Assembly: GCA_003315655.1 (NCBI GenBank)
Contig: NIZT01000020.1
Location: forward strand, 1-64,000
Origin: Candidatus Methanobinarius endosymbioticus
Lineage (GTDB): Archaea; Methanobacteriota; Methanobacteria; Methanobacteriales; Methanobacteriaceae
DNA length: 64,000 nt
Direction of reading: 5' to 3'
The notes under the pieces were generated by a model that had not been told where the DNA came from, did not search any database, and saw only the letters and a program-made list of their open reading frames with translations. Positions within the stretch are counted from its first letter, which is position 1; each line of letters starts with the position of its first letter. Shown one piece after another: positions 50,435 to 59,399 of this stretch. The position numbers and the translations under genes were made by a program.

Positions 50435-50809
50435 ATGGGAATTTTTGATAATAAAACTGAAGAAGAAAAAAATAGAGAAAAAGAAGTTAAACAAATTCTA
50501 GGAGATCGTGATATTTCAAATGAAGTTAAAGATGTTTTAAAAGAATTCGATCTTGAAAATGACTTTGATATTGTTAAAGATGTTTATGAAGAAGTTAAAA
50601 AAGAAGGAATAAATGGAGATATACCTCTTAATGAACTAATCAATGTCTTAAAAGAGAGAATAAGAGAAGGAATGAATAATTTTGATGATCTTGAAATAAA
50701 ACTTCTAAAAAAAGATGCTGAAAAATATAAATCAAATTCATATGAATTAGCAAATCCTCCTAGATTAGATTTGTTTAATAAACAAATTGAATTAGTAAGA
50801 AAGATTTAA
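50435..50809 (+). CDS. Highly charged small protein, unknown function
   Basis: Not recognised. 124 residues, about 45 percent Asp/Glu/Lys/Arg, predicted all-helical: GIFDNKTEEEKNREKEVKQI, KDVLKEFDLENDFDIVKDVY, LIKVLKERIREGMNNF-like segments, then LANPPRLDLFNKQIELVRK. No signal or membrane segment. AAGG 7 nt upstream favours ATG 50435 over the GTG at 50429. The frame is intact. It is convergent with mtnA. Confidence 0.6.
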   Translation: MGIFDNKTEEEKNREKEVKQILGDRDISNEVKDVLKEFDLENDFDIVKDVYEEVKKEGINGDIPLNELINVLKERIREGMNNFDDLEIKLLKKDAEKYKSNSYELANPPRLDLFNKQIELVRKI

Positions 50810-50890
50810 AAAAGAATAATAAACTACAAGAAGAAATAATAAGAATATTAAAGGAAAATAAAAATAAAATAGAAATTATAAAAAATAAAA

Positions 50891-51853
50891 TTATTCTTTT
50901 AATTTTTCAAAAAATTCATCAAATTTTTCAGGATCAATAATTCCTTTTTCAGTAATAATTCCAGTTATTAAATCCTTTGGAACTATATCAAAAGCAGGAT
51001 TTCTAACTTCAGTTCTCTCTGGACAAATCCTAGACCCACCATAACGAGTTACTTCTTCTGAGCCTCTTTCTTCAATTTCTGTATCATAAATAGAGATATC
51101 ATGATCAAAAGTACTGAGAGGAGCAGCTACATAAAAAAGAACATTGAATCGTTTAGCTGCAAGAGCTATCATTAATGAACCAATTTTATTAACTATTCCA
51201 TCTTTAGCTACTCTATCTGCACCAATAACAACTTTATCAACTTCTTCTTTTTGCATTAAATAACCTGCAGCTACATCAGGAATGAGTTTTACAGGAATAT
51301 TTTCTTGTTGCATTTCCCATACACTAAGACGAGCTCCTTGACCCAAAGGACGTGTTTCATCACAGATTACATCAATATCTTTCTTTTCATTATAAGCAGA
51401 TCGAATAACACCTAGTGCTGTTCCATAATCAACACAAGCTAGAGCTCCTGCATTACAATGAGTTAAAATTGTATCTCCATCAGAAATAATTTCAGCACCA
51501 TTTTTACCAATAGCTAAATTAGTTTCAATATCTTCTTCATACATAGTTAAAGCTTCTTCAAGAGGATTTTCACTTTCAAGTACCCTATCAACAGCCCAAA
51601 ATAAATTCACTGCAGTTGGACGAGAAGTTTTTATTTCTTCAGCAACTTGATCTAAATTTTCCCCTGCAAGGTCTCCAAGCACCATACCAAAAGCTGCAGC
51701 TACTCCAATAGCTGGAGCTCCGCGAACAACCATTGTTTTAATAGCTACAATCACATCTTTATAATTTTCACATGTGAAATAACTTAGTTCATCAGGTAAT
51801 TTAGTTTGATCGATTAATATTAATTTATTATTTTTCCATTTCATGGTTTTCAT
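50891..51853 (-). CDS. mtnA: Methylthioribose-1-phosphate isomerase (aIF-2B-like)
   Basis: Isomerises 5-methylthioribose 1-phosphate to the ribulose form; in methanogens this feeds methylthio-sugar recycling and possibly deoxy-ketohexose for aromatic amino acids. 320 residues. Seen: KTMVVRGAPAIGVAAAFGMV (about 40-59), TILTHCNAGALACVDYGTALG with the catalytic Cys, CDETRPLGQGARLSVWEM, VVIGADRVAKDGIVNKIGSL with the catalytic Asp, and the C-terminal NPAFDIVPKDLITGIITEKG. The related ribose-1,5-bisphosphate isomerase is less likely given RGAPAIG. Start after GTGATATC. Complete. Confidence 0.9.
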   Translation of the reverse strand: MKTMKWKNNKLILIDQTKLPDELSYFTCENYKDVIVAIKTMVVRGAPAIGVAAAFGMVLGDLAGENLDQVAEEIKTSRPTAVNLFWAVDRVLESENPLEEALTMYEEDIETNLAIGKNGAEIISDGDTILTHCNAGALACVDYGTALGVIRSAYNEKKDIDVICDETRPLGQGARLSVWEMQQENIPVKLIPDVAAGYLMQKEEVDKVVIGADRVAKDGIVNKIGSLMIALAAKRFNVLFYVAAPLSTFDHDISIYDTEIEERGSEEVTRYGGSRICPERTEVRNPAFDIVPKDLITGIITEKGIIDPEKFDEFFEKLKE

Positions 51854-52078
51854 GATATCACTTAATAAATATTTATTTAAAAGAAGTATATTAATTTATA
51901 GATTAATTTAATTATTTTTAATTTCTTAACTTATATTAAATTATATAAAATATATTATAAGTTTACCCATTAAATTTGTAAATATAATTTTATATTTATG
52001 TATAATTCTTTATAAGTTTTTTATATTTTACAATTATTTATACACACTTACTATTTTATAGGTAAGGGTGGTGATAAT

Positions 52079-52144
52079 ATGACAATAACCATTATCGAAA
52101 TAATTTTAGTAGTTATTTCTTTAATTTTGTCAATATTCAAATAA
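52079..52144 (+). CDS. 21-residue membrane peptide with a strong ribosome binding site
   Basis: ATG 52079 follows GGTGGTGATAAT. The encoded peptide MTITIIEIILVVISL plus ILSIFK is one hydrophobic helix with a single Glu and a C-terminal Lys. It lies alone in the 532-bp gap 51854-52385, with TATA-like sequence (TTTATATTTATG, CTTTATAAG) upstream. Such peptides can be membrane toxins or subunit-like helpers. The coding status rests on the initiation site and composition only. The remainder of the gap shows nothing else. Confidence 0.4.
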   Translation: MTITIIEIILVVISLILSIFK

Positions 52145-52385
52145 TCACCATATTTATTAAATATATTTTATTATGATAAATATAAAAAAGAAAAATAGAG
52201 GAGGGCTACATTTTATTTAAAAATAAATATTTTATTTAAAAATTATATAATTAAATACAATTAAAAATAGAAAAATAAATAATATTCTAGTTTTCAAAAA
52301 AATTAATAATAACAAACAGCCATTAATAGAAAATAACTTAAAAATATATAAAAATAATACAAAATAAGATAAAAAGAAAGTAAGA

Positions 52386-53252
52386 TTAGTAATGACTAGT
52401 AGGAGTCATCCTTAAATGTTTGTCTTCACTTTTTTTACCAGGAATACCATAAGCATCAGCCCTACATTGAGTACATGCTCTGAAAACTGGTAAAACTTCT
52501 TCAACTTCATCTCTAACTTTTTCTATTTCAGCACAACTTGGTCGAGAATATTTTTTCATTTTATTTAATGGAATTAGTGGAAGAACATTCATAAGAGAAG
52601 CTCCACGTTTTTTAACTTCTTTAGCTATTTCAACGATATGTTCATCATTTAATCCCGGAATTAAGACACTATTAACTTTAATAATTACACCTAATTTAGC
52701 TAATTTCCCAATTCCTTCTAATTGATTTTTAATTAAAATTTCTGCTCCTTCTTTTCCTTTATAGATTTTTCCTTTATAATTAACAAAAGTATAAATATCT
52801 TTAGCTATTTCAGGATCAATTGCATTAACAGTGACAGTAAGAGTATTAACTCCAAGTTCAGCTAATTTTTCGGCATATTCTGGAAGTAAAAGTCCATTAG
52901 TACTCATACATTTGATTAAATCAAGGTCAGATTCTCCTAATTTTTCAAAAAATTCAAAAGTAGCTTCATTAGCTAAAGAATCTCCTGGTCCAGCTACGCC
53001 TACAACAGATATTGGCCCATCTTTAGTTACTTCTTCTACATATTCTATTGCTTGTTCTGGACTCATAACACAAGAAGCTACACCCGGTCTCTTTTCATCT
53101 TGATTAATGTCTCTTGTACAGAAATTACAAGAGATATTACATTTAGTAGCAATAGGAACATGAACCCTACCTATTTTATCATGCATTTTCTCATTGAAAC
53201 AAGGATGAGCCTTTGTTAGATGAGCAAATCGACTCCCTTTTCCTTTTTCCAT
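52386..53252 (-). CDS. nifB: NifB-type radical SAM enzyme (iron-sulfur-carbide cluster maturase)
   Basis: Radical SAM enzyme that builds the [8Fe-9S-C] NifB-co cluster. 288 residues, the short methanogen form without a NifX domain. Seen: HPCFNEKMHDKIGRVHVPIA, the SAM-cluster motif CNISCNFC, GVAGPGDSLANEATF, STNGLLLPEYAEKL, NVLPLIPLNKMKKY and the C-terminal ACTQCRADAYGIPG whose cysteines bind a precursor cluster. Start ATG after GAGGTGACATT. nifHDK are not in the window. It lies 407 bp before (downstream of, on the same strand) the mmp gene block, from which it is separated by a long inverted repeat. Confidence 0.94.
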   Translation of the reverse strand: MEKGKGSRFAHLTKAHPCFNEKMHDKIGRVHVPIATKCNISCNFCTRDINQDEKRPGVASCVMSPEQAIEYVEEVTKDGPISVVGVAGPGDSLANEATFEFFEKLGESDLDLIKCMSTNGLLLPEYAEKLAELGVNTLTVTVNAIDPEIAKDIYTFVNYKGKIYKGKEGAEILIKNQLEGIGKLAKLGVIIKVNSVLIPGLNDEHIVEIAKEVKKRGASLMNVLPLIPLNKMKKYSRPSCAEIEKVRDEVEEVLPVFRACTQCRADAYGIPGKKSEDKHLRMTPTSHY

Positions 53253-53397
53253 AATGTCACCTCATAAATAGATCTTAAGATCAAATAAATAAAAATTATT
53301 AAATAAAATTACTAATAAAGTGTTATAATAACACCCATATTAACTATGATATCATATTAATAGATATAATATCCAATAGATTATATTAATTATATTA

Positions 53398-53509
53398 TTT
53401 TAACATATATAACTTTATTTAATATCTAATATTAAATTATAAAATTATAAACTTATTATAAATTCATTAAATTATATAAAAATATTAAATAAAGTTATAT
53501 ATGTTAAAA
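53398..53509. repeat. 28-bp perfect inverted repeat between nifB and mmp17
   Basis: Arms at 53398-53425 (TTTTAACATATATAACTTTA then TTTAATAT) and 53482-53509 are exact reverse complements over 28 bp, with a 56-bp AT-rich spacer that is itself partly self-complementary. It lies downstream of mmp17 and upstream of nifB, in a 407-bp gap with no ORF. It could be a terminator-like hairpin, a protein site, or the ends of a tiny non-autonomous element; no target duplication is obvious. Confidence 0.85.
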
Positions 53510-53659
53510 CTAGTTATTAAACTTTGTTATAAAAAAGGCGAACAAAAAATAATATAGTTAGAATTGTCTATAAATTAAGTTGAAAATATCCATAAATTAA
53601 ATAATAAGATTGAATATAAACTTATTATATTATTCAATAGTTTTAATTAATTTATAACA

Positions 53660-54220
53660 TTAATTAACAGCTTTAAGTTCTTCAACATAAGTTAAACCTT
53701 TTTCTAACCATTTATCTTTGATTAATTCATCAGTGCAAACAATAGCTATAACATCATCTTGAGAAATATCTCTAATTATTCTAAATCCTTCAGGAATTAT
53801 TCTAAAAGCAGCATCATAAATTCTTTTCTTTAAGTTTTCATAAGGATCATCAATGATTAAAGTATCAAGATTCTTTTGATCTCCTTCGAGAATAAAACTA
53901 AATCTATTAGGTTGATGAACATTTTCTCTATCTTTTTCAAGCCATAATTTTCTTAAAATATTAGGAAGATAATTTTCATCTTTTACACCAATTATTGTTT
54001 CATCTTTTTCTTTATCATATTCAAAACTAGCCACATCCCCTAAAGTAGTAAAATTAGAAGTTTTATCCATTTTTATAGCTAAAATAAATACAACTTCAAC
54101 AGGATCAACAAATACTCTCATGTCTTTAACAGAAGGAGATAATTGAAGATCTTGAAAGATTTGTTTTATGATCATTTCATAAACATTGGCTCCTTCTTTA
54201 TCTGTGGATTCAACTAGCAT
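53660..54220 (-). CDS. mmp17: Methanogenesis marker protein 17
   Basis: Found only in methanogens and relatives; member of the ATP-dependent methyl-coenzyme M reductase (MCR) activation machinery. 186 residues, predicted alpha/beta, soluble. Typical stretches are VYEMIIKQIFQDLQLSPSVK, MRVFVDPVEVVFILAIKM, NRFSFILEGD and EGFRIIRDISQDDVIAIVCT. Start ATG after AGGTGAATTTTA. The last gene of the same-strand mmp block; 57 bp separate it from mmp15. nifB follows after 407 bp. Confidence 0.86.
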   Translation of the reverse strand: MLVESTDKEGANVYEMIIKQIFQDLQLSPSVKDMRVFVDPVEVVFILAIKMDKTSNFTTLGDVASFEYDKEKDETIIGVKDENYLPNILRKLWLEKDRENVHQPNRFSFILEGDQKNLDTLIIDDPYENLKKRIYDAAFRIIPEGFRIIRDISQDDVIAIVCTDELIKDKWLEKGLTYVEELKAVN

Positions 54221-54277
54221 TAAAATTCACCTGAACAATATTATAATCAATCAGAAATATCATTGTTATCATTATAT

Positions 54278-55519
54278 TTATCTATTTTCCTGTCTCTTTC
54301 CCATCCCTGAAACTAAAAGTGCAGAACCAACTGCTCCAATATGTTGAGAATATTCAGGAACTTTAACATCTATTCCACCAAGAGTTTCACTAACTGCCTT
54401 AACTAGGCCCGTGATAAGAGAAGTTCCACCTACTTGAATCAATGGTTCTCGAATATCAATTTCTTGTAATTGCTGTTCATAAACTTGTTCAGAAACAGAA
54501 TGACAAGCTGCTGCAGCTACATCTTCCTTAGATCCACCTGCTGCAAGAGTAGTAACTAAATCTTGAATACCAAATACAATACAATAACTATTTAGCATTG
54601 CTTTTTTATAATCACCTTTCATAGCTAAAGGACCAAGTTCTGTAATATCAACATCTAGACGACGAGCAGTCATGTCTAAAAATCTTCCAGAAGCACCTGC
54701 ACATATTCCACCCATGGTAAAATTATCAGGAATACCATCATTAACAGTAATGACTTTATTATCCATTCCACCAATATCTAAAACCGTTGCATCACCTTTT
54801 TGATGACCTGCAAGATAGACAGCGCCTTTAGCATTAACAGATAATTCTTCTTGAACTAATTCAGCTTTCATATTTTTTCCAATAGTAAGACGGCCATAAC
54901 CAGTGGTTCCAATTCCATCAACATCATCTAAACTATAGCCAGTACCTTCAAAAGCTTCTTCAGATGCTTTAGATACTGATTCTATAATATCTTTGGTAGA
55001 AGTCCATCCTGTTCCAATAACCTTATTATTTTCCATAAGAACTACTTTTGTAGTAGTGGAACCAGAATCAACACCCAAAGTTAATCCTTCTTGTTTTTCA
55101 CGAGCAAGAATACTTCTTCTAGCAACTGAAGTAGTTAATGCTTCCATACGAATAAATAATTCATCTGCTTTTGTTCTTTCAGTGAATGAATAAGTAACAA
55201 CAGGAATCCTACTATTTTTTTGTATAAAACGTCTTACTTCGTTTCTAACCAATGCACCTTCTGCACATCTAAAACAAGTAGCTATAAAAACTGCATCTGC
55301 TTTACTTTTTCCTTCAATAATAGACATTGTTCTTGCAATCATTAACTTTAAACTAGAACTTTGAGCAGGGAATCCAAATTTAGCATAAGCTTCTTCAATA
55401 TAATCTAAATCAATCTCAGGAATAACAATTTCTGAACCAAATGTAGTAGCTGCTTTTTCTATTTCCTTTTGAATACCACTATATTCTGTACCACATGATA
55501 TTAAAGCTATTTTAACCAT
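54278..55519 (-). CDS. mmp15: Methanogenesis marker protein 15 (BadF/BcrA-type ATPase)
   Basis: 413 residues. The N-terminal part (1-135) is a DUF2229-like/cysteine-bearing domain ([34 protein letters not shown]). The C-terminal part is an ASKHA ATPase of the activator type seen in 2-hydroxyacyl-CoA dehydratase systems: [53 protein letters not shown] with the cluster-binding type Cys, and [13 protein letters not shown]. Such activators drive ATP-powered electron transfer through a [4Fe-4S] cluster. It overlaps the end of mmp5 by 8 nt. Start after AAGGTGACTAAAA. Confidence 0.9.
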   Translation of the reverse strand: MVKIALISCGTEYSGIQKEIEKAATTFGSEIVIPEIDLDYIEEAYAKFGFPAQSSSLKLMIARTMSIIEGKSKADAVFIATCFRCAEGALVRNEVRRFIQKNSRIPVVTYSFTERTKADELFIRMEALTTSVARRSILAREKQEGLTLGVDSGSTTTKVVLMENNKVIGTGWTSTKDIIESVSKASEEAFEGTGYSLDDVDGIGTTGYGRLTIGKNMKAELVQEELSVNAKGAVYLAGHQKGDATVLDIGGMDNKVITVNDGIPDNFTMGGICAGASGRFLDMTARRLDVDITELGPLAMKGDYKKAMLNSYCIVFGIQDLVTTLAAGGSKEDVAAAACHSVSEQVYEQQLQEIDIREPLIQVGGTSLITGLVKAVSETLGGIDVKVPEYSQHIGAVGSALLVSGMGKRQENR

Positions 55520-56027
55520 TTTTAGTCACCTTAGACTTATTATCTCCTGGAATTACAAATGACTCTTGATTTAAATCCTTTGAATTAGATTTAGGAAGTG
55601 AATCTAAGAAAGTATTTATTTTATTTACCATATCAGTTGTTTCATCCTGAGTATTAGGATATTTTACCTCAAGAGTTGGAACTCCTCTCTTTCTCAAATA
55701 AAAAATAGAAAGTTCATTAGTTCTTGCACAACCAATACAACCAAAACCAAATGGTGCATTATCAACAATTATAGCTGCTTCTGCTTCCTCAATTAAAGGA
55801 CCAATTAGAGACATTCTTCCACGTACCCCAGATGGGACTTCAATAGCTGCATATTTCAATCCTTTTATAGGATCTTCCTCTGTTAGATTCATTGGAGGAG
55901 AATCAATATCAGGATCCTTAACTTTTTTTCTAACAGCTTTTTGAAGAGTTAAAACTTCATGTCCTTTTCTTTCAATCAAATCTGCTAAAATTAAAGAATT
56001 TGGAGGAAATATAGCTACTTTTACCAT
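55512..56027 (-). CDS. mmp5: Methanogenesis marker protein 5
   Basis: 171 residues, function unknown, restricted to methanogens. Rossmann-like start [23 protein letters not shown], central [21 protein letters not shown], then the Cys-bearing [19 protein letters not shown], which looks like a metal or thiol site. The last 25 residues are a variable Ser/Lys tail. Start ATG after GGTGATAGA. Its end overlaps mmp15, so the two are translationally coupled; mmp6 is 90 bp upstream. Confidence 0.88.
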   Translation of the reverse strand: MVKVAIFPPNSLILADLIERKGHEVLTLQKAVRKKVKDPDIDSPPMNLTEEDPIKGLKYAAIEVPSGVRGRMSLIGPLIEEAEAAIIVDNAPFGFGCIGCARTNELSIFYLRKRGVPTLEVKYPNTQDETTDMVNKINTFLDSLPKSNSKDLNQESFVIPGDNKSKVTKNG

Positions 56028-56117
56028 TCTATCACCATTAAAAATGAAATATTTTTATAAAAATCATCTTTTTTCATAAAACCCTCAGCCTACCAATTAT
56101 TAATTATCTATCAATGA

Positions 56118-56630
56118 TTAATTATCTTTATCATTATTTTCATTTTTATTAAAATTATCAACATCTCCTTCTGCTAAACATTGATTCATAATTTTTTCAA
56201 ATTCATCTACTGGAATACAAGTTTCTTCTTCAAGAGAAACTTTTTTTGGATTTTTTAAAGCATCTGAAACAAAACCAAGAAGCTTAAATTCTTTTTCCAT
56301 CTGATGGAATCCTTCTCTAGGTCCTTTTCTATGACCTCTGCATCTTCTAGGATCCCCAGGTGGGAAACCTCTATCTTTTGTAAAAATATTATAAGGATCT
56401 AATTTTCTTACTTCTTTAATAGCTTCCTTAACATCTTCCTCATTTCCACTTACCATTGCACCATAACAAGTCTGTTTAATTGTAAGTGGTAAATCTAAAA
56501 GATGCATTTGATTTACAATTTCATTTTCACTCACATTAGCTTTTGGACCTAAAATAATCATCTTTGTAACAGTTTCAGGGTCCATAGCTTCTTTACCGAG
56601 ATCTGGATTGATACAGACATTTTCAACCAT
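56118..56630 (-). CDS. mmp6: Methanogenesis marker protein 6
   Basis: 170 residues. Ferredoxin-like alpha/beta part ([58 protein letters not shown]), then the basic motif [20 protein letters not shown], typical of the family. Acidic C-terminus ([17 protein letters not shown]). Mmp6 has been linked to the MCR activation or maturation machinery. Start after AGGGATAAGAA. Part of the same-strand run mmp2-mmp3-mmp6-mmp5-mmp15-mmp17. Confidence 0.88.
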   Translation of the reverse strand: MVENVCINPDLGKEAMDPETVTKMIILGPKANVSENEIVNQMHLLDLPLTIKQTCYGAMVSGNEEDVKEAIKEVRKLDPYNIFTKDRGFPPGDPRRCRGHRKGPREGFHQMEKEFKLLGFVSDALKNPKKVSLEEETCIPVDEFEKIMNQCLAEGDVDNFNKNENNDKDN

Positions 56631-56727
56631 TTCTTATCCCTCTAGTATTATATTAAATTCTGTATTAAATGACATAGTATTTATAAATATCAATATTATA
56701 TTATTATTAACTAAAATCAACTAATTG

Positions 56728-58275
56728 TCAATTAACTCTTTTGATATATAGTAATTCATTTTCTTTAAGTTTTTCTAGATGATTTAAATCAGTTAATATT
56801 TTTCCAACAATATTTGTTGCGTTGAATGGTTCTGATGTAGGACCAAATTCATCATTACTTTCAAATCTAACACCAATCAGCCCAACATTCTTTTTAGCCA
56901 TGTTTGTTACGCCAATTTTACCAGCTTCAACACAAACTCCAGGAGTGTTTTCAGGAATCAATCCTTTAGCTTCTTTAGCATCTCCTTCAAAAATAGACAT
57001 TTTCATACCAGGAAATGCAAAATGGATTTTTAAAACACCAATTGGTTTTTTAACAAGGCCAGTGATCTTTTTAAAATACCATGAAGATCTTGGAGCTTCA
57101 TCAGCTTTGTCATAAATTTTTACAAGAGCTAAATCTTCTTCATTAATTCCTTTTGTCTCAACAGAACCTTTTTTAATAATATCAATGGAAAATTCAGGAA
57201 TTTGTTCTACAATAAGTGCATCATCTTCAACTACACCTGTTTTTTTATGTTCCACACCTATAGTTTTTAAATAATCTTCTGCTTCTTTTTGAGTCATAGA
57301 TAAAGTCATTATTCTTTCAGGATTACTTTTAATGGTAATTTTATTATTAAATTTAGCTATATCCAGTAATTCCATTCCTTTTTCTACTGTGGCAACATTA
57401 GTATGATTTGAAGATTTAACTCGATCTTCTCTATAAATATAAACTTTTCCAATGCCTTTTCCATCGTTTCTTATAGTAACTGTTCCTCTTTTTCTTGTAG
57501 TTAAATCTTCCGAAGGTTTTCCTAAACCTTGAAGAGAATAAAAACCAACAAAGGAATTTGATTCATAATCAACAGAAATATTACCATTTTCAATCAATGA
57601 AAATAAATGTTCACATGATTGAGGAGAGTCCTCATTAGGTTTAATCAAAACATAAGTAAATAATTGATTTCCTTCTTCTAAAACAGAGTTTAAATCAGAT
57701 ACAGAAGCACTATCAGTAACACTACTTCTTTCAATAACCGGCTCAATAGTTATTATATTATCAGAAGAATCTAATAATCGTATAGTTCTTCTTCCACCAA
57801 CAATTTTAGCGAAAATTCCTTTATTATAATCTGGAACACCATAAACCGCTGAATGATCTTCTTTTGTAAAAATAATATGAGTAGATTCATTACTAAAACC
57901 AGAAAGACTAAGTATAACATCCTCATCCTTATACCTATTTTCTTCCATTGTTGGTTCTAAATTTGTAGTTATAGGACCAACAGCTACTTCATTAGAAGAA
58001 GTCCATCTTATAGAAGTATCTATAAAATCTTTATATTGTTTTTTCCAAAGTTCCACCAAAGGTTGAGCTTCATCATTATCATTCATTTCAATTATTATGC
58101 TTCCTTTTGGAGTTTTTAATCTATATTTATTAATATTTTTTTCAAATTCTTTTTTTCCTTTAATTAAACAAATTATACTTCCATCATCATAAGGAGCATT
58201 TGAAAAATCTATTGCTTCTTTTATTGTAGACCCTTCAGAAAGTTCTACATCATCTCCATTAATTTTTACTAGCAT
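56728..58275 (-). CDS. mmp3: Methanogenesis marker protein 3 (UPF0288)
   Basis: 515 residues. Component of the MCR activation complex in methanogens. Seen: an N-terminal ubiquitin/ThiS-like small fold (MLVKINGDDVELSEGSTIKEAI, about 1-60), two barrel-like domains (for example RWTSSNEVAVGPITTNLEPT and VYGVPDYNKGIFAKIVGGRRT), and a C-terminal cyclophilin-like part with FAFPGMKMSIFEGDAKEA and GLIGVRFESNDEFGPTSEPF. ATG 58275 is chosen over a TTG at 58287 because GAGGGG lies 4-9 nt before it. Complete, 98 bp upstream of mmp6. Confidence 0.9.
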   Translation of the reverse strand: MLVKINGDDVELSEGSTIKEAIDFSNAPYDDGSIICLIKGKKEFEKNINKYRLKTPKGSIIIEMNDNDEAQPLVELWKKQYKDFIDTSIRWTSSNEVAVGPITTNLEPTMEENRYKDEDVILSLSGFSNESTHIIFTKEDHSAVYGVPDYNKGIFAKIVGGRRTIRLLDSSDNIITIEPVIERSSVTDSASVSDLNSVLEEGNQLFTYVLIKPNEDSPQSCEHLFSLIENGNISVDYESNSFVGFYSLQGLGKPSEDLTTRKRGTVTIRNDGKGIGKVYIYREDRVKSSNHTNVATVEKGMELLDIAKFNNKITIKSNPERIMTLSMTQKEAEDYLKTIGVEHKKTGVVEDDALIVEQIPEFSIDIIKKGSVETKGINEEDLALVKIYDKADEAPRSSWYFKKITGLVKKPIGVLKIHFAFPGMKMSIFEGDAKEAKGLIPENTPGVCVEAGKIGVTNMAKKNVGLIGVRFESNDEFGPTSEPFNATNIVGKILTDLNHLEKLKENELLYIKRVN

Positions 58276-58335
58276 AAAACCCCTCAATATAATCCATAAT
58301 AATGCTTATTAATATTTATAATATATTTTATTCTA

Positions 58336-59316
58336 TTAATCTTTATTAATTTTAAGAACAGGATTTTTTTCCTGATCAAACAAGACTATTTCACTATTTT
58401 CATCAGATAAAAAGAGTTTCTTGTCATTGATTACTTCTCCTACTACAGAGGCAATGATAGAAACTTCTTTTAATAAATTTATTAATTCTTCAACATTTTC
58501 TTCTTTTGCAGTTAAAACAAAACCTGCTCCAGGATAGGATTTAAGCCAATCATCCCAATTAACATTTTCATTCTTAGGAATTTTATTTAAATCAACTTTA
58601 GCCCCAACATTAGAAGATTCTAACAACATTTCAAGAGTACCAAGTGTTCCAGGATTACTTATATCTTTTCCACCAGTGACTAAATTCTTTTCTGCTATCT
58701 TTTTCATAGCAATTATTTGATCCTGAACAATTTTTTCATCTTTTAAATATGTAGTATCCCAATTAAGTTTAAATTTAGGATGTTGTCTTCCATCTAAGTC
58801 AATAGCTACAATAACCTTATCATTAATCTCTGCCCCAAAGCTAGTTATAATTTTATCCTTTTTAGCTATTCCTATTATTGCAACATCAAGAGCATTATAA
58901 TCTGTATCTGGATGAAAATGTCCACCAACCATAGGAACATTAAATTTTTTACATCCATCTGTTATTCCATTAATCAAATCATTAGCTATATCGTTATTAT
59001 TAATTGAAAGTATATTTACCATAGCTATTGGTTTAGCTCCCATTGCAGCAATATCGTTTACATTTACAAGAATAGAACAATAACCTGCCCAATAAGGATC
59101 TGCATCCATCAATTTTCCCCAAATTCCGTCTGCAGCAAATAAAATTATATTACCGTCACCAATGTCAATAGCTGAAGCATCCTCACCAAAATCAAGTAAG
59201 GTATCACCAGCAATATTATATACATTTTTTAATTTATTGGTTATGTTTTCAATTGATTCTTTTCTAGATACTCCTTCAAAATCTTGGAGAGATTTTACAA
59301 TTTCAGCTAAATCCAA
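58336..59316 (-). CDS. mmp2: Methanogenesis marker protein 2 (AIR-synthase/ThiL-like)
   Basis: 327 residues of the PurM/ThiL ATP-binding fold; the substrate is unknown. Key stretches: LLDFGEDASAIDIGDGNIIL (metal-binding Asp), FAADGIWGKLMDADPYWAGY, VNVNDIAAMGAKPIAMVNIL (family signature), MVGGHFHPDTDYNALDVAII and TGGKDISNPGTLGTLEML. The start is TTG 59316, set by GAGGTG five nt upstream; GTG 59322 lies inside that site. First of the mmp block, 60 bp upstream of mmp3. Confidence 0.9.
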   Translation of the reverse strand: MDLAEIVKSLQDFEGVSRKESIENITNKLKNVYNIAGDTLLDFGEDASAIDIGDGNIILFAADGIWGKLMDADPYWAGYCSILVNVNDIAAMGAKPIAMVNILSINNNDIANDLINGITDGCKKFNVPMVGGHFHPDTDYNALDVAIIGIAKKDKIITSFGAEINDKVIVAIDLDGRQHPKFKLNWDTTYLKDEKIVQDQIIAMKKIAEKNLVTGGKDISNPGTLGTLEMLLESSNVGAKVDLNKIPKNENVNWDDWLKSYPGAGFVLTAKEENVEELINLLKEVSIIASVVGEVINDKKLFLSDENSEIVLFDQEKNPVLKINKD

Positions 59317-59399
59317 GATCACACCTCACTCATGAATAAATTAAACTCATATATTTAAGAAAAATACATTATCTATCAATTATTTAATCAGTTTCTTAA

